Numbered from the stretch's first letter, positions 10,038 to 18,750 are shown. The stretch: DNA of 64,000 nt from Niabella ginsenosidivorans (GCF_001654455.1 NZ_CP015772.1:806001-870000), one strand, 5' to 3'. Notes: generated from the sequence alone by a model not told the origin. Numbers and translations: made by a program.

Positions 10038-10133
10038 TTAAACAGACACATGGAATATTCATTTTCATACCCCAGGGCTGAATAGGTTCCTTCTGTAAAA
10101 AGACTATATGATTTAAGATAATAAAATATACAC

Positions 10134-11414
10134 ATGAAAAATTATATAACCGCAATAATGCTTATTATCGGTGCCATTTATACAAACGCCTGCAATAAGT
10201 CCGATAATAAAGAATATGTTCTTGATTACGACATTGTGCCTCCCTATACCAATGCAGATGCCTGGATTGCCTATGACGCTTTCAATCAAAACCTGTTTGA
10301 CAGTCAAACGCACGTTTACAAAGTAAATACGGATACAGAGGAGGGTGCCAATACCAAAGCCACAATAGGCGCTGTATGGACCCAGGCAATATACTGGGAT
10401 ATGGCGATGAATGCCTATAAAAGGGCAGGAGCAGAAAAAAATGCAGAGAAGCAGGCAAAATATAAAACCCTGGTAAACCAGATCTATCAGGGCTGCAATG
10501 ATCATTATGTAAACTTTGACTGGCACAACCAGGATCCCCAGAACGGGTGGTTTATATATGATGATATTATGTGGTGGACTATTTCCTTTTCCCGTGCCTA
10601 TGGCATCTTCAAAGACACTAAATACCTTACCCTTGCTGATGAGAGTTTTTGCCGGGTGTGGCACGGCTCGTATAGCTTAAAAGACAGGGGCTCCTATGAT
10701 AAAGAAAACGGGGGGATGTTCTGGAAGTGGAACAACAGTAACCCGCCGGATAACAGTGATAACGGTAAAATGTCCTGCATCAATTTTCCGGCAGTGGTAG
10801 CCGCAGTAACATTGTATAACAATATTGATCCCGCAGATGCGCAGCATAAGACTGACGATAAAACCGGCTTCAACGGTGATCCGGACTATCCGAGATGGCA
10901 TAGCCGCGACACCTACCTGAAAAACGCAAAGGAGATCTATGAATGGGCTGTAAATAATCTTTTCGACAAAAATACAGGCAATGTTGCCGACAGCCGCCAT
11001 GGGAACAGCGTAGACTGGAACGCAACACTGTATAACCAGGGTACCTTTATCGGGGCTTCCTGTTTATTGTATAAAGTTACCGGCCAGCAGGAGTACCTGG
11101 ATAATGCCATAGCAGCTGCGAATTATGCCATGAACACAATGTCTGCGCCGCTTTATATTTTCCCTTACGGGAACGGAGAAGAGCAGGGAATTTATACAGC
11201 CATTTTTGCACAGTATATGAATATGCTGATCTATGATTGCGGTCAGACCCAATTCCTGAAATGGGTAACGCGCACAATCGGGTATGGCTGGAGCCACCGG
11301 AACGACCGGAACCTTACGGGGAAAGATTATACAAAAGCACCTGGCTCAACCGTTTCCTGTTATGACGCTTCGGGCATTCCCGCGCTCATGTTGTTATTTC
11401 CTGCAGATAAATAA
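10134..11414 (+). CDS. GH76 family glycoside hydrolase (alpha-1,6-mannanase-like) lipoprotein
   Basis: Predicted endo-acting alpha-1,6-mannanase or related mannan-cleaving enzyme of family GH76. The 426-residue product starts with a lipoprotein signal (AIYTNAC, cysteine 20) and is otherwise one (alpha/alpha)6 domain. The catalytic pair of adjacent aspartates of GH76 is visible in IYDDIMWWTI (residues 143-144). Other family features are WTQAIYWDMAMNAY near residue 85, the GGMFWKWNN segment, TYLKNAKEIYEWAVNNL, and the TLYNQGTFIGASCLLYKVTG block. It sits between susD and two LamG lipoproteins, with 18 bp to the next gene, so it is part of the operon. The family call is strong; the exact glycan (yeast-type mannan, another alpha-mannoside) cannot be read from sequence. 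Confidence 0.9.
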   Translation: MKNYITAIMLIIGAIYTNACNKSDNKEYVLDYDIVPPYTNADAWIAYDAFNQNLFDSQTHVYKVNTDTEEGANTKATIGAVWTQAIYWDMAMNAYKRAGAEKNAEKQAKYKTLVNQIYQGCNDHYVNFDWHNQDPQNGWFIYDDIMWWTISFSRAYGIFKDTKYLTLADESFCRVWHGSYSLKDRGSYDKENGGMFWKWNNSNPPDNSDNGKMSCINFPAVVAAVTLYNNIDPADAQHKTDDKTGFNGDPDYPRWHSRDTYLKNAKEIYEWAVNNLFDKNTGNVADSRHGNSVDWNATLYNQGTFIGASCLLYKVTGQQEYLDNAIAAANYAMNTMSAPLYIFPYGNGEEQGIYTAIFAQYMNMLIYDCGQTQFLKWVTRTIGYGWSHRNDRNLTGKDYTKAPGSTVSCYDASGIPALMLLFPADK

Positions 11415-11432
11415 TTAAAAACCGTACAATAA

Positions 11433-12572
11433 ATGAACAAAATAATCAGCTTGTTTTTATGTATCTGCTGTACATTGGTACTGGTACAATTCACGTCATG
11501 TTCTGAAGAGAAGCACAAGTTTGTGGAAACGATCGGGGTCCAGGATGAGTACATCACCCAACTGGACACGCTGATAGCTTCCATGAACCGGCTGGCAAAT
11601 AATTCTGATTACGGAACAAGAGAAGGGCAATATCCTGCCGAAAGCCGGGCCATTCTTACGGATGCCATCAGTAATGCGAACCGTTATGTATTGCTGATAA
11701 GATACCAGACCCCTTCTCCTTCAGAAAGCGAAAAGCAACGTTATATTTCCGAAATCAATAATACCATTGAAAAGTTCAAAAACAGTAAACGCACCGAAGA
11801 TGCGGAAACGATTCCCGCAGAATTATTTGTAGATGGCAAAACCACCCAATCCTATATAGATTTTGGAAGAAGTAAAGATTATACGGTATTTGGAACAACC
11901 GGCAATCAGTCCTTTACCATAGAATTTTGGGTAAAGATCAAAGAACGCGGCCCGTATGACAACAGCATTTTTATGTCCACCTTCTTTTCAAACAGTGATA
12001 ATCAGTGGCGGAATGGCTGGATGATGTACTGGCGCAATGTCAATAACGGTATTTACCGCGTTACCTGGGGCGGCATACTGTCAGGCAATCGCTGGGGATT
12101 ATGGGAACCTTCGTATCCTGCCCCGCAGGAGGACGTATGGCAGCATTTTGCTTTTGTTTACAGTGATAAGGGGCTGGATGGCAACAGCGCCCTCCGGGCG
12201 AAGCTCTATCTGAACGGAACGGTTGCAGCTACACAGAATAACAGTAATGCTTCCGAAGTATATAATTCTTCGGATTATGATAATTATGATAAACCGATGA
12301 CCGCATTCTGCCGCTGGGTAAACAATGACAAAATGGAAGAAGGCTTTTCCGGTTATATGAAAAAAATCCGCATCTGGAAAGAAGCTAAAGACGATGCTTA
12401 TATTCAGGCATCCTTTAAAGAAGAAACGGAAATTATCGGTAGGGAAAATAACCTGGTTGCTGCATGGGACTTTACCTCAAAGCCTTCCGGCGCCGATAAT
12501 ACGGTTTTGGATTTAACAGGAAAACATGAAGCAAAAATTATAGGAACCTATAAATGGGAACAGACCCAGTAA
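11433..12572 (+). CDS. Surface lipoprotein: one helical module plus LamG/ConA-like domain (paralogue A)
   Basis: Putative glycan-binding surface lipoprotein of the mannan locus, 379 residues. The signal ends in a lipobox (VQFTSC). Residues about 40-115 form one helical module with the signature YGTREGQYPAESRAILTDAI, resembling the FIVAR/DUF4972 type I recall from Bacteroidota SusE/F-position proteins. Residues about 120-375 are a concanavalin/LamG fold (YIDFGRSKDYTVFGTTGNQS, SFTIEFWVKIKERG, GYMKKIRIWKEAKDD, VAAWDFTSKP). No glycosidase catalytic motif is evident, so binding is more likely than cleavage. The next gene encodes a paralogue with two helical modules. Confidence 0.82.
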   Translation: MNKIISLFLCICCTLVLVQFTSCSEEKHKFVETIGVQDEYITQLDTLIASMNRLANNSDYGTREGQYPAESRAILTDAISNANRYVLLIRYQTPSPSESEKQRYISEINNTIEKFKNSKRTEDAETIPAELFVDGKTTQSYIDFGRSKDYTVFGTTGNQSFTIEFWVKIKERGPYDNSIFMSTFFSNSDNQWRNGWMMYWRNVNNGIYRVTWGGILSGNRWGLWEPSYPAPQEDVWQHFAFVYSDKGLDGNSALRAKLYLNGTVAATQNNSNASEVYNSSDYDNYDKPMTAFCRWVNNDKMEEGFSGYMKKIRIWKEAKDDAYIQASFKEETEIIGRENNLVAAWDFTSKPSGADNTVLDLTGKHEAKIIGTYKWEQTQ

Positions 12573-12595
12573 TTCACTTTAAGCGCATTATTAAA

Positions 12596-14047
12596 ATGAG
12601 AAAAACAATATATCACCCTCTGCGATCCGCCCGGCTGCTACAACTGGCTTGCCTTATACTGGCGCTCTATGCTGTTATGGGCTGCTCCGGTAATAAAGAG
12701 GACCTGTTCATTACAGATACGAATCTGAGCATTTTGGAAACCAATAAAAGCAATCTGGAATCTTTGCTCACCAGTTCAGCCTACGGAACGGCTGCGGGGA
12801 CGTATCCCGAAGATAGCCGGGCCATACTGACAACCGCCATTTCAAAACTTGAAACGGTCATCAGTGGATTGAAATCGGGCAACAACATGTCTAAAGATGA
12901 ATTGGAACAGCAGTTGGCTGCGGTTAATCAGGCAATTGATGAGTTTAAAAACAGTCGTTTATATAACCTGTCTCCCCAGGCGCAGCAATTTGTGGAAAAC
13001 CTGAAGGCAAAGGCCCGGGAGTATGCGGCTATCCTGAATGATGCACCCAAATGGGGCAATCATAAAGGGCAATATCCGGTTGACAGTAAAGAAGTTTTAC
13101 AGAATGCCATTACCGCTTTATACACTTTTGCCGAAAACATTTTATCCGGTTCTGTAACCAATGTAACGCAGGCGTTATATGATGATGCGATACAGGCTGC
13201 AGAAGAAGCTATGCAAAAAGTGGAAGATTCAAAATGGCAGGAAGACCATATCATATGGAACCTGTTTGTTGACGGTAATAACGGGGGATACATCGACTTT
13301 GGTTATAGTCCCGATTATGTGCAGTTCGGGAATAATAATAAGCAGGCATTTACGGTTGAGCTTTGGGTAAACGTGACTTCCTATTGCAAAGAGCCCGGTC
13401 AGGATAACAGCACTTTCTTATCCACGATGACACAAAAAGATTACTGGAGTGGCTGGAGAGCCCAGGATCGTAACAAGGGATTACTTAGAACAATGGTAGC
13501 TCATTGGCAGGATAGCGGTCCTTCGAATCCCCAGGAATGGGAACCCGGTTATAAAAAGTCAGACAACTGGACGCTCAACAGGTGGACGCATTATGCTTTT
13601 CTGTTCAGAGATGAAGGCCTGCCCGGATTTGATACGCCTACGGATGTAAAATGTTATTCAATGGTTGACGGGCAGCGCCAGGGAGAAGTAATCCGGGTAG
13701 GAGAACCCTGGAGAACTTATATCAACGACAACAGTATCAAATACCAGGTGCATATGACAGGTTTCTGCTCCCTGGACAACAACGGGAACAGGCAGGAGGC
13801 GTTCTCCGGATATATAAAGAAAATAAGGATCTGGAAAACGAACCGCACGGAAGATCAGGTCAGAAGTGCCTACCTGGGTACTGAAACAGGTGTAACAGCA
13901 GATAACCCTGATCTGGTGGCGGCATGGGATTTTGAAACTTTAGGCAATAGGCCGGAAGGCACGGAATTTAAAGACCTGACGGGAAGACATACTGCTACAC
14001 TTAAAGGCGCTTTCAAATGGGTGGAATCGTCTGCTGTGCCCCAATAG
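12596..14047 (+). CDS. Surface lipoprotein: two helical modules plus LamG/ConA-like domain (paralogue B)
   Basis: Paralogue of the preceding gene, 483 residues, starting 23 bp after its stop. A lipoprotein signal (LYAVMGC) is followed by two helical modules: one near residues 45-120 (YGTAAGTYPEDSRAILTTAI), the second near 130-210 (WGNHKGQYPVDSKEVLQNAI). A LamG-like domain then fills the C-terminus (YIDFGYSPDYVQFGNNNKQ, AFTVELWVNVT, SGYIKKIRIWKTNRTEDQ, LVAAWDFETLG). The repeated G-x-YP-x-(D/E)SR/K-x(2)L pattern shows that the helical module was duplicated. The longer stalk would project the LamG domain farther from the membrane. The upstream in-frame TTG overlaps the previous gene and adds no signal sequence, so ATG at 12596 is preferred. 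Confidence 0.82.
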   Translation: MRKTIYHPLRSARLLQLACLILALYAVMGCSGNKEDLFITDTNLSILETNKSNLESLLTSSAYGTAAGTYPEDSRAILTTAISKLETVISGLKSGNNMSKDELEQQLAAVNQAIDEFKNSRLYNLSPQAQQFVENLKAKAREYAAILNDAPKWGNHKGQYPVDSKEVLQNAITALYTFAENILSGSVTNVTQALYDDAIQAAEEAMQKVEDSKWQEDHIIWNLFVDGNNGGYIDFGYSPDYVQFGNNNKQAFTVELWVNVTSYCKEPGQDNSTFLSTMTQKDYWSGWRAQDRNKGLLRTMVAHWQDSGPSNPQEWEPGYKKSDNWTLNRWTHYAFLFRDEGLPGFDTPTDVKCYSMVDGQRQGEVIRVGEPWRTYINDNSIKYQVHMTGFCSLDNNGNRQEAFSGYIKKIRIWKTNRTEDQVRSAYLGTETGVTADNPDLVAAWDFETLGNRPEGTEFKDLTGRHTATLKGAFKWVESSAVPQ

Positions 14048-14170
14048 GAAGCTGCTTACCGGACAGGCAGGTTTAATGCAATGCTTATTACTGGTGCCTG
14101 TCACAGCTTTTTAAATATGTTAAAGTGTAAATACCTTAGAGCTTCACTCTCCCCTGTCATCGGATAGCCC

Positions 14171-14278
14171 GGAGGGGCTTTATATCGGTAACAGGCAGCA
14201 GCCCTGAATGATGGTGAGCGCCGCAGGTGCGGCCTGTTTGGGAATGATAATGCAATTGCTGAAAGGATAAGCATTTTT
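14171..14278. repeat. Direct repeat of about 108 bp, copy 1
   Basis: Nearly identical to 14420-14528, in the same orientation, with about five differences. It begins GGAGGGGCTTTATATCGG and contains a perfect hairpin GCCGCA-GG-TGCGGC at 14220-14233. I see no coding pattern. Confidence 0.85.
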
Positions 14279-14419
14279 TACCCGGCAGTAGAGAGCCACT
14301 TTGCGGCACACGGGGCATCATCAGTTCAGGCATGTACGATTACAGCAATCCCTGCCATTACATAAAGCCAGGATACAGACTGCATGAGTTCCGGTAGCTG
14401 ACCCTGATAGAAGGGCCCA

Positions 14420-14528
14420 GGAGGGGCTTTATATCGGTAACAGGCAGCAGCCCTGAATGACGGTGAGCGCCGCAGGTGCGGCCTGTTTGAAAATGATGAT
14501 GCAATTGCTGAAAAAGATAAGCATTTTT
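14420..14528. repeat. Direct repeat of about 108 bp, copy 2
   Basis: Second copy, 249 bp after the first. The same internal hairpin GCCGCA-GG-TGCGGC is conserved while flanking bases vary, which suggests the hairpin is the functional or mobile part. Its right edge runs directly into the short CCGGATCTTA repeat. Confidence 0.85.
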
Positions 14529-14548
14529 AGCCGGATCTTATGGCAGGT
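14523..14548. repeat. Short dispersed repeat, copy 2 (CCGGATCTTA core)
   Basis: Matches 2083-2110 over about 26 bp with two or three differences, in the same orientation. Copy 1 lies just before the sigma gene and this copy just after the last lipoprotein gene of the locus. Confidence 0.5.
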
Positions 14549-14712
14549 ACGATGCACAATATTGGCCTATTTTCTACCCTGTTAAGCGGCGGGCCGGGGG
14601 CATTGCTCTTGCCTTGCGACGGCCAAAGTTGCTGATTTAAAAAACTACATTTATTTTTATAGCGCACTACCTGAAAATAATTTGTTTATTTTTATTTTAT
14701 AAATGCTGATTA

Positions 14713-15525
14713 ATGAGTGATTTTGATATTAACGGAAAAATAATTGTTGTAACCGGCGGAACGGGCATTTTGGGAAAAGCTTTTGTTGAAGGAATTGCTG
14801 CTGCAGGAGGTATACCTGTTATAGTAGGCAGAAATGAACAGGTGGCCAGGGAAAGAGAAGCGCAGATAAAACAGCAGGGAGGCAGGGCTTTGGCTGTTAT
14901 TGCTGATGTAACAGATGAAAAGCAGCTCATAGCCGGTCGTGATAAAATAGTACAGGAACTGGGCCAGATTGACGGGCTGGTAAATGCAGCGGGGGGCAAT
15001 ATAAAAAATGCGGTTATTGAAAAGGATAAGGATCTTTTTGATCTGGATCTTTCAGCATTGCAGGCTGTAATGAATCTGAATTTGTTTGGCACTGTGCTGC
15101 CTACGCAGGTTTTTGGAAAAGAAATGGCCCGGCAGGGAAAAGGAAGTATTGTGAATATTTCTTCAATGGCGGCGCAGAGGGCTATAACAAAAGTGCTGGG
15201 GTATAGCCTGGCCAAAAGCGCTATTGATGCGTATACAAAATGGTTTTCTGTTGAGCTGGGCAACCGTTATGGTGATTTGATCCGTATGAATGCGATCGCT
15301 CCCGGATTTTTTCTTACTGAGCAGAACAGGGAACTGCTGACAAATGGGGATGAAAGTCTTACCGAACGCGGTAACCTGGTGGTACGACATACGCCTTTCC
15401 GGCGTTTTGGGGCTCCTGAAGAGCTGACCGGCGCGTTGATCTGGTTGCTGAGCGATGCTTCAAAATTTGTAACCGGAACCGTTATAACTGTAGACGGCGG
15501 CTTTTCTGTATTCAGCGGTGTTTAA
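14713..15525 (+). CDS. SDR-family NAD(P)-dependent oxidoreductase (mannonate/gluconate dehydrogenase-like)
   Basis: Classical short-chain dehydrogenase, 270 residues. The cofactor motif TGGTGILG is near residue 16, the NAG-type motif NAAGG near 95, the catalytic serine in NISSMAA near 152, and YSLAK supplies the active Tyr and Lys. The C-terminus has the usual GTVITVDGGFSVFSGV. Overall pattern, including the (N/D)IKNAVIEKDKDLFDLDLSAL segment, recalls enzymes annotated as SDR D-mannonate oxidoreductase or gluconate 5-dehydrogenase. The substrate is an inference only. It stands alone on the plus strand and converges with the chaA gene. Confidence 0.85.
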   Translation: MSDFDINGKIIVVTGGTGILGKAFVEGIAAAGGIPVIVGRNEQVAREREAQIKQQGGRALAVIADVTDEKQLIAGRDKIVQELGQIDGLVNAAGGNIKNAVIEKDKDLFDLDLSALQAVMNLNLFGTVLPTQVFGKEMARQGKGSIVNISSMAAQRAITKVLGYSLAKSAIDAYTKWFSVELGNRYGDLIRMNAIAPGFFLTEQNRELLTNGDESLTERGNLVVRHTPFRRFGAPEELTGALIWLLSDASKFVTGTVITVDGGFSVFSGV

Positions 15526-15566
15526 CCGGCTGATGCCGCATCGGTTATGACCGGAATAAGAACTGT

Positions 15567-16661
15567 TTACGGGAAAATGGTCAGGAACAGGTATGTCGCA
15601 AAAATAGTCAGCAGCACCACACCATACAGCACATTGGTCTTTCCTGTAACCAGGGACAACATCACTGTAAAAATAGAAAGGATCAGCAGCACGGTTGATG
15701 TAGTATCAATACCTAATAAAACTGGTGTGCGGCTGAATAAAGTGTAAATAGCCACTGCCGGGATCGTCAGCCCGATACTGGCCAGTGCCGAACCCAGCGC
15801 AAGGTTCATGCTGGTTTGCAAACGGTTTTTACGTGCAGCCTGTATGGCTGCAATACATTCAGGCAGTAATACCACCATTGCAATGATAATACCTACCAGT
15901 GAATTGGGCGCACCGATGGCAGCCACCCCTGTTTCAATAAATGGCGATAGCATTTTGGCTAATAATACCACAGCCCCCAAACAGGTGATCAGCAGGATCA
16001 GGCTGACAATGGTAGTCTTTACTGTCGGTGGTAGGGCATGCAGGTCTTCCTCTTCGCCTGGGTTTCCGTTCTCATCTTTAGGTAAAAAATAATCCCGGTG
16101 CCGTACCGATTGGATCATGATAAAACTGGAATAAATAATAAGGCTCACCACAGCTATAAAAACCAGTTGTGGTTGTGTGTACTGCGGGCCGGGCTGGCTG
16201 GTGGTATAATTGGGCACTACCAGCGTAAGTACTAATATGGCGGTAAGCGCTACCAGTGCAGATGTGGCCGCGTGCTTGGTCACAAATTGCTCTCTGAATT
16301 TGGCGCCGCCGATGAGGATACAGATGCCGATGATAAATGTAAGGATGATCATGATCGCCGCAAAAACGGTATCCCTTGCCAGTGCTGCAGCTTTTTCCCC
16401 TCCGGAAGACATCAGGGAAACGATCAGTGACACCTCAATGACCGTTACTGCCAGCGCCAGTATGATGGTACCAAAGGGCTCTCCCACCCGGTGCGCTACC
16501 ACTTCTGCATGATGCACAGCAGCAAGAACGCCTGCAATCAAAACAAAACAGAGAATAACAACCGGAAGGGTGCCTGTCCTTCCTCCCATGGTAAAATAGG
16601 CGATCCAGGCTAAAACGGGCGATAACAGCGTCCAGGTGGGTAACGACAGGCTGAATTTCAT
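15567..16661 (-). CDS. chaA: ChaA-type cation (Ca2+ or Na+/K+)/proton antiporter
   Basis: Inner-membrane antiporter of the CaCA superfamily, 364 residues and about eleven transmembrane helices. Both conserved alpha repeats are visible: GEPFGTIILALAVTVIEVSL near residue 60 and VVLLPECIAAIQAARKNRLQ near 265, each with the essential acidic residue in a membrane helix. A charged loop with PKDENGNPGEEEDLH separates the halves. Homologues are annotated as ChaA or ionic transporter y4hA. It starts 9 bp after kdsA and is probably cotranscribed with it. Confidence 0.9.
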   Translation of the reverse strand: MKFSLSLPTWTLLSPVLAWIAYFTMGGRTGTLPVVILCFVLIAGVLAAVHHAEVVAHRVGEPFGTIILALAVTVIEVSLIVSLMSSGGEKAAALARDTVFAAIMIILTFIIGICILIGGAKFREQFVTKHAATSALVALTAILVLTLVVPNYTTSQPGPQYTQPQLVFIAVVSLIIYSSFIMIQSVRHRDYFLPKDENGNPGEEEDLHALPPTVKTTIVSLILLITCLGAVVLLAKMLSPFIETGVAAIGAPNSLVGIIIAMVVLLPECIAAIQAARKNRLQTSMNLALGSALASIGLTIPAVAIYTLFSRTPVLLGIDTTSTVLLILSIFTVMLSLVTGKTNVLYGVVLLTIFATYLFLTIFP

Positions 16662-16670
16662 AAAATGGGT

Positions 16671-17498
16671 TTAGGTGGAGATAATGGCTTCCCGGATCTT
16701 TACCAGTTGTTCCAGCAAAGGCTCCAGGTAATCCAGCTTCAGCATATTGGCGCCGTCGCTTTTGGCAATTGCCGGGTTGGGGTGTGTTTCTATAAACAGG
16801 CCATCCGCCCCTGTGGCAATAGCAGCCTTGGCGATGGTACCAATCAGTTCCGGGTTGCCCCCTGTTACACCACTGGTCTGGTTGGGCTGCTGCAGGCTGT
16901 GCGTGCAATCCATTACAACCGGCACACCATGTTCCTTCATCCAGGGAATATTTCTGAAATCGACTACCAGGTCCTGGTAGCCAAAGGTATTTCCCCGTTC
17001 TGTTAAAATAACTTTTTCATTTCCCGCATGCTTTACTTTGTCTGCCGCAAATTTCATAGACGGTCCGCTAAGAAATTGTCCTTTCTTAATGTTCACTGTT
17101 TTACCTGTCCGGGCGGCAGCTTCCAGCAGATCGGTCTGTCTGCTCAGGAAGGCCGGTATCTGCAGCATATCCACGTATTCAGCAGCTAAAGCAGCTTCTT
17201 CATGTGCATGAATATCGCTTACAACAGGAATGTGATATGTTTCTTTTACCTGTTTTAAAAGCTGTAATGCATTTAGATCACCTATTCCCGTAAACGAATC
17301 AATACTGGTCCTGTTTGCTTTTTTATAGGAAGATTTAAAGACATAGGGAATGCCCAGGTTTTTGCAGATGCCGGAAACTTTTTCTGCCACGCCCATTACC
17401 AGGGCTTCTCCTTCCACCACGCAGGGGCCGGCTATAAGAAAAAAAGAATCGGGATGGTATTGCTGGCCTTCAAAAAGGTCTTTTAAGAATTGTTGCAT
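16671..17498 (-). CDS. kdsA: 3-deoxy-8-phosphooctulonate synthase (KDO-8-P synthase)
   Basis: Condenses phosphoenolpyruvate with arabinose 5-phosphate to KDO 8-phosphate, the first committed step to the lipopolysaccharide inner core. The 275-residue product shows the family signature FFLIAGPCVVEG near residue 20, FKSSYKKANRTSIDSFTG near 53, then PAFLSRQTDL, NIKKGQFLSGP and DCTHSLQQPN. The frame extends about 59 codons further upstream, but ATG at 17498 gives the known KdsA N-terminus. A TAGGTTTG -7 element ends only five bases before the ATG, so the leader would be very short. chaA follows at once. Confidence 0.96.
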   Translation of the reverse strand: MQQFLKDLFEGQQYHPDSFFLIAGPCVVEGEALVMGVAEKVSGICKNLGIPYVFKSSYKKANRTSIDSFTGIGDLNALQLLKQVKETYHIPVVSDIHAHEEAALAAEYVDMLQIPAFLSRQTDLLEAAARTGKTVNIKKGQFLSGPSMKFAADKVKHAGNEKVILTERGNTFGYQDLVVDFRNIPWMKEHGVPVVMDCTHSLQQPNQTSGVTGGNPELIGTIAKAAIATGADGLFIETHPNPAIAKSDGANMLKLDYLEPLLEQLVKIREAIIST

Positions 17499-17503
17499 AG
17501 CTA

Positions 17504-17511
17504 CAAACCTA
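17504..17511 (-). promoter_or_regulatory. Candidate -7 element of kdsA
   Basis: TAGGTTTG on the minus strand matches the Bacteroidota TAnnTTTG consensus. No good -33 partner is seen. Its position implies a leaderless or nearly leaderless mRNA. Confidence 0.45.
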
Positions 17512-17672
17512 CATAAAATTTTCGTGCGAAAAGCGAAGAACCTGTCCCGGATGGTGCGGGTGAACGGTATGCCACCTGCATTATACTGCCGGAGCTCCGG
17601 TACCTGCCGTATATAAAATACGGCGATCAGGGACAGGCCCCCGGTGTTACGGCTACAATCGATTGCACTATG

Positions 17673-17705
17673 CAATACAACCAGTAATTTATAAAGTTAT
17701 ATTTG
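17673..17705 (+). promoter_or_regulatory. Candidate promoter of the threonine dehydrogenase gene
   Basis: TATATTTG at 17698-17705 matches TAnnTTTG, and a TTG at 17673-17675 lies 22 bp upstream, near the usual spacing for the -33 element. The ATG is 18 bp downstream. It is divergent from the kdsA promoter. Confidence 0.6.
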
Positions 17706-17723
17706 CACTCTAAAAATTGCAAA

Positions 17724-18677
17724 ATGACGAAAGAGAAGATCCTGGTTATCGGCGCCTCCGGGCAGATCGGTGTGGAACTGACAATGGCGCTTCGGGAAAT
17801 CTATGGAAATAATAATGTGGTAGCTTCAGACCTGAGGGAGGAGAACCCGTTATTGAAAGGTTCCGGGCCTTATGTGAGCATTGATGTAATGAATAAGGAA
17901 ATGCTGCATGTGCAGGTGATCCGCCAGGGTATTACCCAGATTTATTTACTGGCAGCCATCCTGTCTGCCACAGGTGAGAAAAACCCGGGGCTGGCCTGGC
18001 ATTTGAATATGCAGGGTCTTTTGAATGTGCTGGACATTGCGCGTGAGGAAAATATCCATAAAGTATACTGGCCTTCATCCATAGCAGTTTTTGGCCCCAC
18101 TTCCCCTAAGCAGAACTGCCCCCAGCAAACGATCATTGAACCTACAACGGTTTATGGCATCAGCAAATATGCGGGAGAGTTCTGGTGCAACTATTATCAT
18201 ATGAAATATGGGGTAGATGTCAGGAGTATCCGTTATCCCGGTCTGATTTCTTATAAATCGGCGCCGGGCGGGGGCACTACAGACTATGCTATAGAGATCT
18301 TCCATGATGCGCTGGAAGAGAAACGCTATGTAAGCTTCCTGGAAGAAAACACTTACCTGCCTATGATGTATATGCCGGATGCCATTCGTGCAACCATTGA
18401 ATTAATGGAAGCGCCTAAAGAAAGAATTTCTGTACGTACCTCTTACAATGTTGCCGGCCTCAGTTTTTCGCCAAAAGAAATTGCGGCTGAAATCAAAAAG
18501 CATATTCCTGATTTTGAGATTATTTATCAGCCGGATTACCGCCAGGAAATAGCCGGCAGCTGGCCCCGGAGCATTGATGATGCTGTTGCGCGCAGGGACT
18601 GGGGATGGAAGCATGAATATGACCTGGCTGCAATAACGGAAGATATGTTAAAGAACCTGCCTTCTGTCATGAAATAA
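17724..18677 (+). CDS. L-threonine 3-dehydrogenase, SDR (UDP-galactose epimerase-like) type
   Basis: NAD-dependent oxidation of threonine to 2-amino-3-ketobutyrate, which then gives glycine and acetyl-CoA. The 317-residue protein has an extended-SDR Rossmann motif (ILVIGASGQIGVELTMAL), the AAILSATGEKNP segment, the serine motif WPSSIAVFGP and catalytic YGISK. The RYPGLISYKSAPGGGTTDYA block is characteristic of bacterial SDR-type threonine dehydrogenases rather than of sugar epimerases. ATG at 17724 is chosen over an in-frame TTG seven codons upstream, which lies within the promoter. A strong terminator follows. No 2-amino-3-ketobutyrate ligase gene is nearby. Confidence 0.88.
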   Translation: MTKEKILVIGASGQIGVELTMALREIYGNNNVVASDLREENPLLKGSGPYVSIDVMNKEMLHVQVIRQGITQIYLLAAILSATGEKNPGLAWHLNMQGLLNVLDIAREENIHKVYWPSSIAVFGPTSPKQNCPQQTIIEPTTVYGISKYAGEFWCNYYHMKYGVDVRSIRYPGLISYKSAPGGGTTDYAIEIFHDALEEKRYVSFLEENTYLPMMYMPDAIRATIELMEAPKERISVRTSYNVAGLSFSPKEIAAEIKKHIPDFEIIYQPDYRQEIAGSWPRSIDDAVARRDWGWKHEYDLAAITEDMLKNLPSVMK

Positions 18678-18695
18678 CAGAGCAGGTTATGCAAG

Positions 18696-18727
18696 AAAAA
18701 AGCCGCTTAATAACAAGCGGCTTTTTT
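18696..18727. terminator. Bidirectional terminator
   Basis: Thirteen-base perfect inverted repeat AAAAAAGCCGCTT / AAGCGGCTTTTTT with a six-base loop. It serves the threonine dehydrogenase gene on the plus strand and the susD gene on the minus strand, which converge here. Confidence 0.9.
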
Positions 18728-18750
18728 AGGGTGTATATAGTTTTGTAAAA

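Larger units (their letters stand above)
14279..14712. other. Rest of intergenic region after the mannan locus
   Basis: About 660 bp separate the mannan locus from the next gene. Besides the two direct repeats there is a copy of the short CCGGATCTTA repeat, a GC-rich stretch at 14581-14620, and an AT-rich leader before the SDR gene. No gene is supported on either strand. Confidence 0.55.
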
